Below, one piece after another: positions 8,862 to 16,944 of a stretch of 25,150 nt of DNA (position 1 is its first letter; each line of letters starts with the position of its first letter). The position numbers and the translations under genes are program-made. This DNA is from a virus, in the IMG/VR virus record IMGVR_UViG_3300020445_000067, positions 1 to 25,150 of that record, one strand, 5' to 3'. The notes beneath the pieces are model-generated. The model was not told the origin of the DNA. It worked only from the letters and a program-made list of their open reading frames with translations, and did not search any database.

Positions 8862-11525
8862 CTAAGGACAATCGATAACAGAAATAACTTTTTCTGCTTC
8901 GAGTTTTTTGACAAGATCTGGATCACTAGAAGACATATATCTAATAATAGGATATATTTTCGCAGATGCTCCAGAACCAAGTGTATCTGAAACAAGAATA
9001 TTCATCATCTCAGTATAACCACTACCAGAATTAGTAATCTTGATATCAGTCAATCTTCCATCAATTATTACAGGTTCAGCAGATGCACCTGATCCTTTAC
9101 CACCACCTGTAAAGATGATTTCTGTACCAGATGAATAATTATTTCCTACATTCTGTATACCAAATCCTTGAAGAACACCATTTATTCCTTTATTACCTGT
9201 ATATACAACAAGAGTAGAATCAGTTTGATTAGTCAAAGTATTAGGATCTTTGACTGCTTCATTACTACTTGGATCTCCAACATCTCCACCACAAGGAGTT
9301 ACAGAAACTATAGGGTTTTCTCTGAATACATATCCATGCTCATTATTGAATGAAACAGCAGATATAGATCCATTATCATCAACAAATGCTGTTCCTTTTA
9401 GATAGTAATCTCGAACTTCCTCATCTGTCTCTGGATTATACATTGGTGTAGATATAAAGGCATCAGGAGCACAATTATTATTAGCACCATTACCATAACC
9501 ACTTCCACCATCATATACTATAGCATCTTGATTTGGATAACCATCCTTATCAATAGGTAGTTCAATCCATGCACCACTACCTTCACCACTAACTTTAGGT
9601 TTATATGTACTACTACCAGCAACTTGGAAGAAATATTGCTGAGATCCACAGGTTCTAACCCATGATCCTATAATATAAGTATTATCCAAATCTGTTACTT
9701 TATGTTTCTTATCTAATGGGAAGTATGATTTTAGTTTTCCTTGAATACCATACTCAGGACCATATCCTGTAACTTGAGTGAATTGGGAAAGAAGTCCTAT
9801 ATCAGATAAAGCTTGAGTTGCTTTGAATGCTGCACTAGGATCAGTTTGTGCTGCTTGTATATTTTGACCCAAATTAGTAATATAATTTTGAACTGCAATT
9901 GATTCTTCTTGTAATCCTCCAAGATCAGATGGAGGTACAACATTTGAGTTCCTTACTGCTCCTTCTAAATCTAATGTTCCATCATCAAATGCAGTAATAA
10001 CTTCTACTGGAAGGAACCCACATAAAGGTTCTCCAATTTGATTCAATCCATCATCAGGATTGATTCCTATTCCAAATGCAGATGCAACAACATCCATTGT
10101 ATTAGTTTTATCCGTTGTTGCTTCATCACATATTGGTGTAGGTCCACCTGCTAACTTAGCAAGTCTATTATCTAAATTAGGATTAGTCTTTATATCAGGA
10201 ATCAATGCTTTAGGTCTTACGTCTCCAGACTTAGTATCATGTAATTTAGATCTAACACATTTTTCTACTCCTGGATTTACACAAGAAAGGATTCCTAATG
10301 CTTGCTTTGCAAATCCCAAAACCTTATTCATAATACCTGTAATAGCCCCTAATGCTCCTCCCAATTTTCCAAGAGCACCCTTTACAGTATTCAGTATACC
10401 ATTAATCTTATCTAAAATACCACCAAATAATTTATCTGCAATAGAAGATAGAAGACAATTTGCATCATTAACAACTTTACCAAGACTTCCAAACAAATCA
10501 TTCAAGATCTTCTTGAACATGTTTGCCAATCCATTTAGTAATCCAGATTGAAATGCACACTTAGCAATACCAAGAACACCATCCAACTCACCTTTCAATG
10601 CATTCAATTCAAATGGATTTGCAGTAGCAGCTGCCTTGTAAATATCAGGAAATGACTCTGCTATCTTTGACTCTGTATATTTCATGATAGCACCCATAGG
10701 AGCCTGCATCATATTACCCATTATATTTGAATAGTTCTGAATCTTATTTGTCATATTCAGAACTTGTCCTGTCTGAGCATTGATCCATCTCTCACCTACT
10801 TGTGTTGCTCCCTCCAAATCTGATACAAACTCAGACATAATAGTAAGCATATGATCCTTTGAAGCTTCAGTAGCACAAACACCATCAGCAATAGCTACTT
10901 TATATGTCTCGTCTTTCTTTTGTGCAACTTGACCCTTACTTGCTCCTGGATCATCTGCTATTATTATACCTTTAGTTTTTCCATCATCAACATTTTCAAA
11001 ATCATCATCAGAATTTTCTCCATTCTCTCCACCTGCTGTATTGAGAGGAGCAACACGAACTGTATCACTATTAGGATCAACAGAATTTACACTCGCTGAC
11101 TTAGCAATAGTTTCTGGTTTTACATGTAATGGTTTTCCATAAAGATTTTCTGGTTTCAGGAATGCTTTTCCTGGAACAGTTTGGAAAGAATCTGCCTTAG
11201 CAACTGCACCTAAACAACCCCAAACAATAGGTATTTGGCATTCATCACCATCCATGAAGAATCCAAGAACCCATTGACCAGGAACTAGCATTGACTTTGT
11301 ACCCTGTCCACTTATTTGAGACTGAGTAGGTGGCATCAAAATCTGAGCCCAAGGTAACTCATCGGGCTTTACACTCTTTCTATCAGAGTGATGCCCGACT
11401 ATTCTTACCTTCACTCTATTAGAGTTTTTAGCGGTATCTACAGATTTTTCAACCTGACCAATCCACCAGTAAAATCGTTCTTTACCAATGAAATTGGGTT
11501 GTACAAAGCTAGTTGATGCGTCCAT
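8862..11525 (-). CDS. 5: Baseplate hub protein, gp5-like OB-fold, no visible lysozyme domain
   Basis: This 887-aa protein is predicted to sit at the centre of the baseplate under the gp27-like ring. Residues about 15-110 match the gp5 N-terminal OB-fold (FYWWIGQVE, VKVRIVGHHSDRK, LPWAQILMPP, LVPGQWVLGFFMDGDECQIP). Residues about 290-420 form a long amphipathic Gly/Leu/Lys-rich helical stretch (e.g. GGILDKINGILNTVKGALG) with several cysteines. The C-terminal third (about 650-885) carries imperfect beta repeats of the type SGSGY ... GSGASA, seen at 745-870 (GKGSGASAEPVIIDGRLTDI). T4 gp5 is 575 aa with a lysozyme between OB-fold and spike; I see no lysozyme motif here. The ATG overlaps the stop of the 88-aa gene (TAATG), implying coupled translation. 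Confidence 0.82.
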   Translation of the reverse strand: MDASTSFVQPNFIGKERFYWWIGQVEKSVDTAKNSNRVKVRIVGHHSDRKSVKPDELPWAQILMPPTQSQISGQGTKSMLVPGQWVLGFFMDGDECQIPIVWGCLGAVAKADSFQTVPGKAFLKPENLYGKPLHVKPETIAKSASVNSVDPNSDTVRVAPLNTAGGENGENSDDDFENVDDGKTKGIIIADDPGASKGQVAQKKDETYKVAIADGVCATEASKDHMLTIMSEFVSDLEGATQVGERWINAQTGQVLNMTNKIQNYSNIMGNMMQAPMGAIMKYTESKIAESFPDIYKAAATANPFELNALKGELDGVLGIAKCAFQSGLLNGLANMFKKILNDLFGSLGKVVNDANCLLSSIADKLFGGILDKINGILNTVKGALGKLGGALGAITGIMNKVLGFAKQALGILSCVNPGVEKCVRSKLHDTKSGDVRPKALIPDIKTNPNLDNRLAKLAGGPTPICDEATTDKTNTMDVVASAFGIGINPDDGLNQIGEPLCGFLPVEVITAFDDGTLDLEGAVRNSNVVPPSDLGGLQEESIAVQNYITNLGQNIQAAQTDPSAAFKATQALSDIGLLSQFTQVTGYGPEYGIQGKLKSYFPLDKKHKVTDLDNTYIIGSWVRTCGSQQYFFQVAGSSTYKPKVSGEGSGAWIELPIDKDGYPNQDAIVYDGGSGYGNGANNNCAPDAFISTPMYNPETDEEVRDYYLKGTAFVDDNGSISAVSFNNEHGYVFRENPIVSVTPCGGDVGDPSSNEAVKDPNTLTNQTDSTLVVYTGNKGINGVLQGFGIQNVGNNYSSGTEIIFTGGGKGSGASAEPVIIDGRLTDIKITNSGSGYTEMMNILVSDTLGSGASAKIYPIIRYMSSSDPDLVKKLEAEKVISVIDCP

Positions 11526-11791
11526 TATTCGTCATATACTCTACATTCAAAGGCATCGGGATGATTATCACAGTAGACCTCTAAGTGTTGATCTTGATGT
11601 CTAGTATGATAATCATTGATAGCACCATCATTTCTATCAACTTCTTCATCCTTATGATATTCATCATAATAAGCATGAGAAGTTTTTAAATCTTCTTCTG
11701 TATACTCAATCATACCATGATTGATATGTTCTTTATGATCCTTTGGATCTATATAGACCTCATGGTCTAAGTCATGTTTCTTTTCAGTCAT
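11525..11791 (-). CDS. Small His- and acid-rich protein between the hub genes, 88 aa
   Basis: The family is not recognised. Eleven of 88 residues are histidine and many are Asp or Glu (for example DHKEHINHGM and NDYHTRHQDQH). The C-terminus YCDNHPDAFECRVYDE holds two cysteines around a histidine, so metal binding is conceivable. There are no membrane segments. Its start overlaps the end of the gp27-like gene by 8 nt, and its stop overlaps the gp5-like start by 1 nt (TAATG), so it is translated with the baseplate hub. It may be a hub assembly factor or minor hub component; this rests on position alone. Strand, spacing and coupling leave little doubt that it is a real gene. Confidence 0.75.
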   Translation of the reverse strand: MTEKKHDLDHEVYIDPKDHKEHINHGMIEYTEEDLKTSHAYYDEYHKDEEVDRNDGAINDYHTRHQDQHLEVYCDNHPDAFECRVYDE

Positions 11792-13151
11792 CAGTTACCT
11801 CGTTGTTTTGATCTCTTATGAGTACAAGGGAAGTGGTCATAACTGCCTGTTCACAGGAATGAAGAACTTTAGAGATTAAATAATAACCACTTTGTTGTTT
11901 ATCAATCCTATCTTCCTCTTTGGATTCAGTATTACTAACTGACTTGTAGACCTGAAGAATAATCTTCTGACCTGCATGTAGTTTAGCATTGCCTGGAATA
12001 TTTATCTCCAGTCTCTGATTCCCTAGTAACTCTGCTCTAACAATTTGTTGAGCCAAAGACTGTTTTATTTTATCATACTCTGACTCTTTTGCCTTTTTAT
12101 CTTTATTCTCGTACATTTCATTATTGAAAATACGAGTCATAATTCTGGTTGGTTTTGATTTCCATTCATCCTCACCAACAAGTTCTTTCAAGTCTTGGTT
12201 AGAACCATCAGAATCTGCTAAGTGACCCATTGCTTTGAAGTTCTTACCAGACATATAATAAATTTCCTCAGCATATCTCAGTGAGGATATATCAAAAAAT
12301 CCAACCAAATTAGATTTAGTTCCCTGATATAACTGTCTTTCAATATTATTACTATTCAAAATCTTTAGACTCTGAACTATATGTCTTTCAGTCTCTTGGC
12401 TATTATCAGAAACAGCAGCAGGAACATTGAACATATATGTATCAACATTACTCTCACCTTTTATACCAGATTTAGTAGGAGCAGTTTCCCCACCTTTACT
12501 AGGTGCTCCCATCAATTCATCCAATGATTTGAAATGATATCCTACAGATGTCTTCCAAAAAGTATATCCAGCAGTTCCAGTTTCAGCACCTTTAGGACCT
12601 TCTGCTGGAATAGATTTTCTACAAATTCTTTTAGTAATAAAATCAAATGGTCTATCCCTCATTGCAGCCATAGTCAATGGCAATGCTTCAATTCCTTTTT
12701 TGATGTCACCAATTTCTTCTTTAGTCTTCAAATGTTCCTTCAGAATATTCTCAACAATTTCTGCTGGAGGAAGTTTCTTATAAAACTTTTCAACACGAGT
12801 CATTAGATTCATCATTGAATCTACACTCATACATTGAAGAATATACGACTTAGCATCATGTTTTGCTGTACCCAAACCTTTGATATTATATACAGCAAGT
12901 TCAGTCTCCATAACTTCTTCATCTGCTGTACTAATTTTCAAAAAAACTTTCTCACCATTCCTGATAGGAAGTTTAGCTAACATATTCTCTGTAGAAGTAT
13001 CTACAATAGTAATAGCAGCTTCTGGTGAAGTATTAGCAATACCTTCAACATATAATACATTTACTATTTTTGCTTTAGATACTGGCTTGTCTTTTATCTT
13101 GACTTCCATTACAAAGTCACCAGCACCAAGTGTCTTTAAAGAATCGCTCAT
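11784..13151 (-). CDS. Baseplate hub protein, gp27-like by fold pattern and position
   Basis: This 455-aa protein (T4 gp27 has 391) lies between the tape measure gene and the gp5-like gene, where the hub protein is expected. The N-terminal 120 residues are beta-rich (DFVMEVKIKDKPVSKAKIVN, EAAITIVDTS, GEKVFLKI). A central segment, RPFDFITKRICRKSIP ... GYTFWKTSVGYHFKSLDEL, is typical of gp27/gpD-type hub proteins, which form a trimeric pseudo-sixfold ring joining spike to tube. The C-terminal part (LEINIPGNAKLHAGQKIILQ ... SGYYLISKVLHSCEQAVMTT) matches the last barrel of these proteins. Start ATG overlaps the tape measure stop by 4 nt (ATGA). The assignment as gp27 is by pattern, not by close identity that I can recall. 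Confidence 0.72.
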   Translation of the reverse strand: MSDSLKTLGAGDFVMEVKIKDKPVSKAKIVNVLYVEGIANTSPEAAITIVDTSTENMLAKLPIRNGEKVFLKISTADEEVMETELAVYNIKGLGTAKHDAKSYILQCMSVDSMMNLMTRVEKFYKKLPPAEIVENILKEHLKTKEEIGDIKKGIEALPLTMAAMRDRPFDFITKRICRKSIPAEGPKGAETGTAGYTFWKTSVGYHFKSLDELMGAPSKGGETAPTKSGIKGESNVDTYMFNVPAAVSDNSQETERHIVQSLKILNSNNIERQLYQGTKSNLVGFFDISSLRYAEEIYYMSGKNFKAMGHLADSDGSNQDLKELVGEDEWKSKPTRIMTRIFNNEMYENKDKKAKESEYDKIKQSLAQQIVRAELLGNQRLEINIPGNAKLHAGQKIILQVYKSVSNTESKEEDRIDKQQSGYYLISKVLHSCEQAVMTTSLVLIRDQNNEVTDD

Positions 13152-16003
13152 GTTGTTCCGTATAACCCAATACTAATTTCAGCAACTTGATTGGATATGT
13201 TATTAGTGTAATTAGATGCTGATACATTTGATGTTCCACCACTCCCATCAGAACCAGCACCAGGAGTAACAGTAGATGTAACAGGTGTATTACTATCAGT
13301 ACCACCAGCAATTGATGTACCCTCAATTGTTCCTGAAATCATATCAGTTAGTGCTTTAATCTTTTCCTTTTGAGTCAGACCTTTTGCACCCATAATTCCA
13401 CCAAAACTATCTGATTTTCCACCACCCATAGTAATAAGATGTTTATAACCACCTGGAATTGCATTCAATGTCTTATTAGCATCTGCTTCAGAAACATTAC
13501 CTGAATTTGTTTCAGCTTCAATAACTTTGAATGCATGAGCAAGGATATTTTCTTTGATTTTTGATTGAGAGAAATGACTTATTTCATCCTTTCTTGCTCC
13601 ACCCCACCAATTCTTATTGAAATCAATTGTCTTAGTGGAACTATTCATTGTTCCGACTCTCTTATCAGCCATGAACTCTTCGTTCCATATTTCTATATTC
13701 TTTCCGTCCTTAGCTATTTGTAAGAAGTATGCTTCATTACCTGGTCCAGCAAATCTATACTCTTTACGATCACTTCCAATAAATCCTTTTTTAGCAGTCA
13801 TTCCAACACCACCACCTTCATTGAATCTAGGTATACCAAAGTTTAGAGCATTTAGGTTTCTTGGTCCAATTGCTGATACTGCATTTCTATTGAGAACATA
13901 TTCACCACGTTCCAAATATGCTGGAACACTATCACCTGTTGGTTTACCACCAAATATTTGACCACCTCTTTGCATCCCTGCTTGTGCCTCAGCCTCACCA
14001 TATCCGTTACCTTCAGTAGCGAATAATGGAGCACCAGTACCAAATACATCAGCATCACGAATTTCGGGTGGTAATATATTACCAAGAGTTCTTGCTATTC
14101 CACGACCAAGTAATTCTCCACCAATACCACCTGCCATTGCACCAATAAATGATCCAGGACCAGGTAATGCTGCTGATCCAACTGTTGTACCTAAAGCAGA
14201 TCCTAAAACACCACCTATTGCACCAAGAATAGCATTACCTGGAGATGCTTTGAATAAAGCAATTTCAGCAACCGCAGTCAAAGCACCTATAAGAGCATCT
14301 AATCCAGGAACTTTGAATGTCTTTCTTCCTTCTTTTATAGCACCTACTACTGGTTTTGCTTGTGCTCCTGCTTTTGTAACAAGACCTTTTATAGCCTTAC
14401 CAACATCACCAGGTTTCATATTCTTCAAATTCTTTAGCTGTTTGACCATAGTATTGCTTGTCAGCATATCATCTACTTGGGTCAACGCTTTTGATTTGAT
14501 GTTCTCAAATAATTGCATTGGATTTAGATGTTGTAATGCTTCACCAGTTGCAGTCCAAGCTGCTTTACCACCTTTTAGAAGATTACCTGGAGCATTCCAT
14601 AAGAATTTACCTAAACCACTAATTCCTCTACCCATACCACCAAGCATATCACCAGCAGTACCTAAAAGACCTCGACCTAAATTACCACCTTTAGCAAGTA
14701 ATCCTTTCAAACCTTGTGGACCACCTTCCTGAGCAATCTTTAGTGCTTGTGATTGAGTTAATTCTCCAGCAAGTACACGTGCTCTATTTACTCTGGAGAC
14801 GTTATTTCCTTTCAAATTCGACATTACATCGACTGCCCTATTAGGACCAAGCATTCTAGTTGCTTGACCAGTGCTTTCATTGATAAGACTTCCCATTCTA
14901 GCGACTCTACCGCCATTAGGACCACCTGATCTGAACATCCTAGAGAAGTTTATTCCACTTCCTCTAGGAGTAGAGAATCTTGGACTAATTCCTAGTCCAG
15001 GTCCACGTCTACCACCAAGCATATCACCTAATCCACCACCACCTTGATTAGTGACATAAACGTGCATTGGGTTCTGGGCTGTTCCCAGATCCTTACCCAT
15101 TCTACCACCAACAAGACCTCCCATAGACCTTCCAAGTCTACTAAGTCCCTTTATACCAAATATATTACCAATTACTCCAAGAGTATTACCAATACCAGCA
15201 ATAGCAGACCTTGGATTCCTTATAAGATCTGAACCAATCTTTATTGCACCTACACCAGCAATAAGTTGAAGTACACCAGTAAGACCTTTAAGATTTGTAT
15301 TTATCTTACCTTCATCATTAAATATCTTACCTAATGCACTACCAAAGAAATCAATACCCCATGATACTACAGATCCTATTGCTTGAAAAGTTTTACCAAT
15401 AATATTACCCATTCCAGTTATAACTCCTGGAGGTAATTTACCTATTGCTGTTGAAATAGCAGTTATAGCAGAAAAGAATCCATCAAAAACTTTCTTTATT
15501 CCTTGTCCAGAAACTAACTTAGATATAAGAGGTTTAGCAAGAAATGCAGCAGCAAGTGTACCAAAGAAATTCAAAGCTTTGGTAATCCATCCTAATATTC
15601 CTTTAGTACCTTTACTTGTAAGAGATTTTGTAGCATCACCAACACCTTTTAGAATATTAACTTTCTTACTTTCAATCTTACTTTCTCTATCTTTTCTTAG
15701 TTGTGCCTTATGTCTCCTTTCCTCTTTCTTTATTTCCTCTTTTTGAAGTTTACCCTGTGCTCTTGCAAGAGTATTAGTCTGACCCAATGCTACCTTTATA
15801 TCCTTCAATGTGCTATTGATCTCACCAATCTGAGTAACATTATTGAAGAATACCTTTTGCTCAACCTTAGAAAACCCTAACCCATTGCCATTACCATTAT
15901 TAATTGAAAAATCAGCACCAATCTTCTTACTACCACCAAAACTGACGTTACCAGTTGGATTGATAGTTATATTGGCGGTAGTTAGATCAATTTGCTGTGG
16001 CAT
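13148..16003 (-). CDS. Tail tape measure protein (functional counterpart of T4 gp29)
   Basis: This 951-aa protein probably sets tail length and fills the tube before injection. Residues about 60-118 form a highly charged helix or coiled coil (QKEEIKKEERRHKAQLRKDR). Hydrophobic helices follow at about 136-165 (GWITKALNFFGTLAAAFLAK), with more through 270, then a Gly/Arg-rich flexible region around 320-375. Residues about 570-640 form an Ala/Gly hydrophobic stretch that could enter the host membrane. The segment at 679-732 (GGKPTGDSVPAYLERGEYVL, later IPRFNEGG) is a signature of many tape measure proteins. It follows the gp26/frameshift pair with a TAATG overlap, exactly where tape measure genes follow their chaperones. 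T4 gp29 is shorter (590 aa); a longer tape would suggest a longer tail, though extra domains could also explain it. Confidence 0.82.
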   Translation of the reverse strand: MPQQIDLTTANITINPTGNVSFGGSKKIGADFSINNGNGNGLGFSKVEQKVFFNNVTQIGEINSTLKDIKVALGQTNTLARAQGKLQKEEIKKEERRHKAQLRKDRESKIESKKVNILKGVGDATKSLTSKGTKGILGWITKALNFFGTLAAAFLAKPLISKLVSGQGIKKVFDGFFSAITAISTAIGKLPPGVITGMGNIIGKTFQAIGSVVSWGIDFFGSALGKIFNDEGKINTNLKGLTGVLQLIAGVGAIKIGSDLIRNPRSAIAGIGNTLGVIGNIFGIKGLSRLGRSMGGLVGGRMGKDLGTAQNPMHVYVTNQGGGGLGDMLGGRRGPGLGISPRFSTPRGSGINFSRMFRSGGPNGGRVARMGSLINESTGQATRMLGPNRAVDVMSNLKGNNVSRVNRARVLAGELTQSQALKIAQEGGPQGLKGLLAKGGNLGRGLLGTAGDMLGGMGRGISGLGKFLWNAPGNLLKGGKAAWTATGEALQHLNPMQLFENIKSKALTQVDDMLTSNTMVKQLKNLKNMKPGDVGKAIKGLVTKAGAQAKPVVGAIKEGRKTFKVPGLDALIGALTAVAEIALFKASPGNAILGAIGGVLGSALGTTVGSAALPGPGSFIGAMAGGIGGELLGRGIARTLGNILPPEIRDADVFGTGAPLFATEGNGYGEAEAQAGMQRGGQIFGGKPTGDSVPAYLERGEYVLNRNAVSAIGPRNLNALNFGIPRFNEGGGVGMTAKKGFIGSDRKEYRFAGPGNEAYFLQIAKDGKNIEIWNEEFMADKRVGTMNSSTKTIDFNKNWWGGARKDEISHFSQSKIKENILAHAFKVIEAETNSGNVSEADANKTLNAIPGGYKHLITMGGGKSDSFGGIMGAKGLTQKEKIKALTDMISGTIEGTSIAGGTDSNTPVTSTVTPGAGSDGSGGTSNVSASNYTNNISNQVAEISIGLYGTT

Positions 16004-16194
16004 TAGCTATGTCCTGCTTTTTGTTCTGCTGCTTTTTTGTTTTCTGACTTGATGTGATCGGCTAGCATTTGCACGTACACATCCCTTTCCCACGGAATTA
16101 GGTTTTCAATTTCAGTTAGACTCCATTTATGATGTTGGATCATTGAGAAATTTGTTTCGTACCATGATTCAAGAGATATGTATCCCATAATCAC
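16003..16194 (-). CDS. Tape measure chaperone extension (lambda T-like reading frame, at the T4 gene 51 position)
   Basis: A 63-aa frame from GTG at 16194 to TAA at 16005-16003, with a possible internal ATG at 16188. It is Trp- and Glu-rich (WYETNFSMIQHHKWSLTEI, ENLIPWERDVYVQML). The IPWERDVYVQML motif resembles the short downstream chaperone frames of tail assembly genes (lambda T, P2 E'). T4 gene 51 sits at this place but is much longer (about 249 aa), so I do not assign that symbol. Neither GTG nor ATG has a well-spaced ribosome binding site. The frame is entered precisely by a -1 slip at the heptamer ending gp26, so it is more likely expressed as the C-terminus of a fusion than alone. Confidence 0.72.
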   Translation of the reverse strand: MIMGYISLESWYETNFSMIQHHKWSLTEIENLIPWERDVYVQMLADHIKSENKKAAEQKAGHS

Positions 16195-16898
16195 CCGAAA
16201 AAATCACCTAACCCTGTAAGAGTTACATCACTAATAACATTTGTATTAGGATTTGTTATTTGAATTGTATGCTCAAGTCTTGGCATAGTTTCAAAAAACT
16301 TTTGTATTTCCTTGAACTGTTCAGATGTCATAGATTCTAAGAAATCTTTTAGTTCTTTTGGAGTACAATCCTTTGCTTCATGTACCTCATCTCCTTCAAT
16401 AATTTTATCAATACATTTAGCAACTACAGAAAAAGGATCTTGTTCTGCTTGTTTGAAATTAGCTTCAATGAATGCATCCATACTAGGATACTTCATATAA
16501 AGAGTAATTCCTTTTCCTAAATCTATTTCAGGATTATGTCCTTCAGGGAAGGTTACTTGAACTTCTTCTACATTTATTGATGTAGAAACAGTTGACTTAT
16601 CATCATCTGGACAAGGTATTGTAAGATCAATTACTTCTCCTACAGATTTTCCTCTAATATTGAGGAAGATATATTCTATGTCAAAAGAAGGTAAAGATTC
16701 AATCTTTATACCTCTTGTGGCAATGCAGTTTTTGATAATCGATTTAATTGCTTGTGCAATATCTTTCTCATTTTCAGACTCCGATGCTAACATAAGAACC
16801 TTTTCTTCTTTTACAAGAAATGGTCTATAACGTAATGGTTTACCAGAAGAAGGTAATGTTATCTCATATGTCGGAGCAGCAATTTTTGGTAATGGCAT
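16191..16898 (-). CDS. 26: gp26-like baseplate/tail assembly protein
   Basis: This 235-aa protein (T4 gp26 has 208) matches the T4 base plate protein family: the N-terminus PAPTYE-type opening is seen as IAAPTYEITLPSSGKPLRYR followed by PFLVKEEKVLMLASE. The central part, FDIEYIFLNIRGKSVGEVID, and the helical C-terminal half (FLESMTSEQFKEIQKFFETM) are also typical. gp26 is listed as a baseplate hub component, but this fold and genome place also fit a tail assembly chaperone acting on the tape measure protein two genes on. Its last codons contain a canonical -1 slippery heptamer. It is the first gene of the hub operon and follows two CTAAATA late elements. Confidence 0.85.
   Translation of the reverse strand: MPLPKIAAPTYEITLPSSGKPLRYRPFLVKEEKVLMLASESENEKDIAQAIKSIIKNCIATRGIKIESLPSFDIEYIFLNIRGKSVGEVIDLTIPCPDDDKSTVSTSINVEEVQVTFPEGHNPEIDLGKGITLYMKYPSMDAFIEANFKQAEQDPFSVVAKCIDKIIEGDEVHEAKDCTPKELKDFLESMTSEQFKEIQKFFETMPRLEHTIQITNPNTNVISDVTLTGLGDFFG
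16197..16203 (-). promoter_or_regulatory. Programmed -1 ribosomal frameshift site, T TTT TTC
   Basis: On the minus strand the end of gp26 reads GAT TTT TTC GGG TGA. The bases at 16203-16197 form T TTT TTC, an X XXY YYZ heptamer in the correct phase. After a -1 slip the next codons are CGG GTG ATT ATG GGA, the frame of the 63-aa ORF. The gp26 stop lies 3 nt downstream of the heptamer. An AGGTGA run lies directly 5' of it. I could not identify a convincing downstream pseudoknot by eye. Confidence 0.7.
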
Positions 16899-16920
16899 AA
16901 TAAATTATGATATGTACTTT

Positions 16921-16927
16921 TATTTAG
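16921..16927 (-). promoter_or_regulatory. Late promoter element CTAAATA, proximal, for gp26
   Basis: The minus strand reads CTAAATA between the gp54-like stop and the gp26 start, placing transcription start near 16914 and giving a leader of about 16 nt. It matches the CTAAATA elements of the divergent promoter at 17839-17872 and differs from T4's TATAAATA at its first bases. Confidence 0.55.
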
Positions 16928-16933
16928 CGAGTC

Positions 16934-16940
16934 TATTTAG
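16934..16940 (-). promoter_or_regulatory. Late promoter element CTAAATA, distal, for gp26
   Basis: A second copy of the same heptamer lies 13 bp upstream of the proximal one on the same strand, just after the gp54-like stop codon. Either copy, or both in tandem, could start the gp26-to-gp5 hub operon. Confidence 0.45.
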
Positions 16941-16944
16941 GAGT

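Larger units (their letters stand above)
16003..16898 (-). other. Predicted gp26 -1 frameshift fusion product (about 298 aa)
   Basis: If ribosomes slip by -1 at the heptamer 16203-16197, gp26 residues 1-234 continue as Arg-Val-Ile-Met-Gly into the downstream 63-codon frame and stop at 16003. The arrangement copies lambda G/GT: a long N-terminal protein, a slippery site within two codons of its stop, a short second frame, then the tape measure gene. In lambda both products are chaperones of the tape measure protein and are needed in a fixed ratio. The product is a prediction from sequence; no expression evidence is available here. Confidence 0.65.

Noticed and set aside
10060-10551. 163-codon plus-strand ORF opposite the gp5-like gene
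   Set aside because: It is antisense to a low-complexity Gly/Leu/Lys-rich part of the hub protein, lacks a ribosome binding site and shows no known protein pattern; it is a frame shadow.
14250-14732. 160-codon plus-strand ORF opposite the tape measure gene
   Set aside because: It mirrors the Ala/Gly-rich region of the tape measure protein; its Pro- and Ala-rich translation is what antisense reading of such codons gives.
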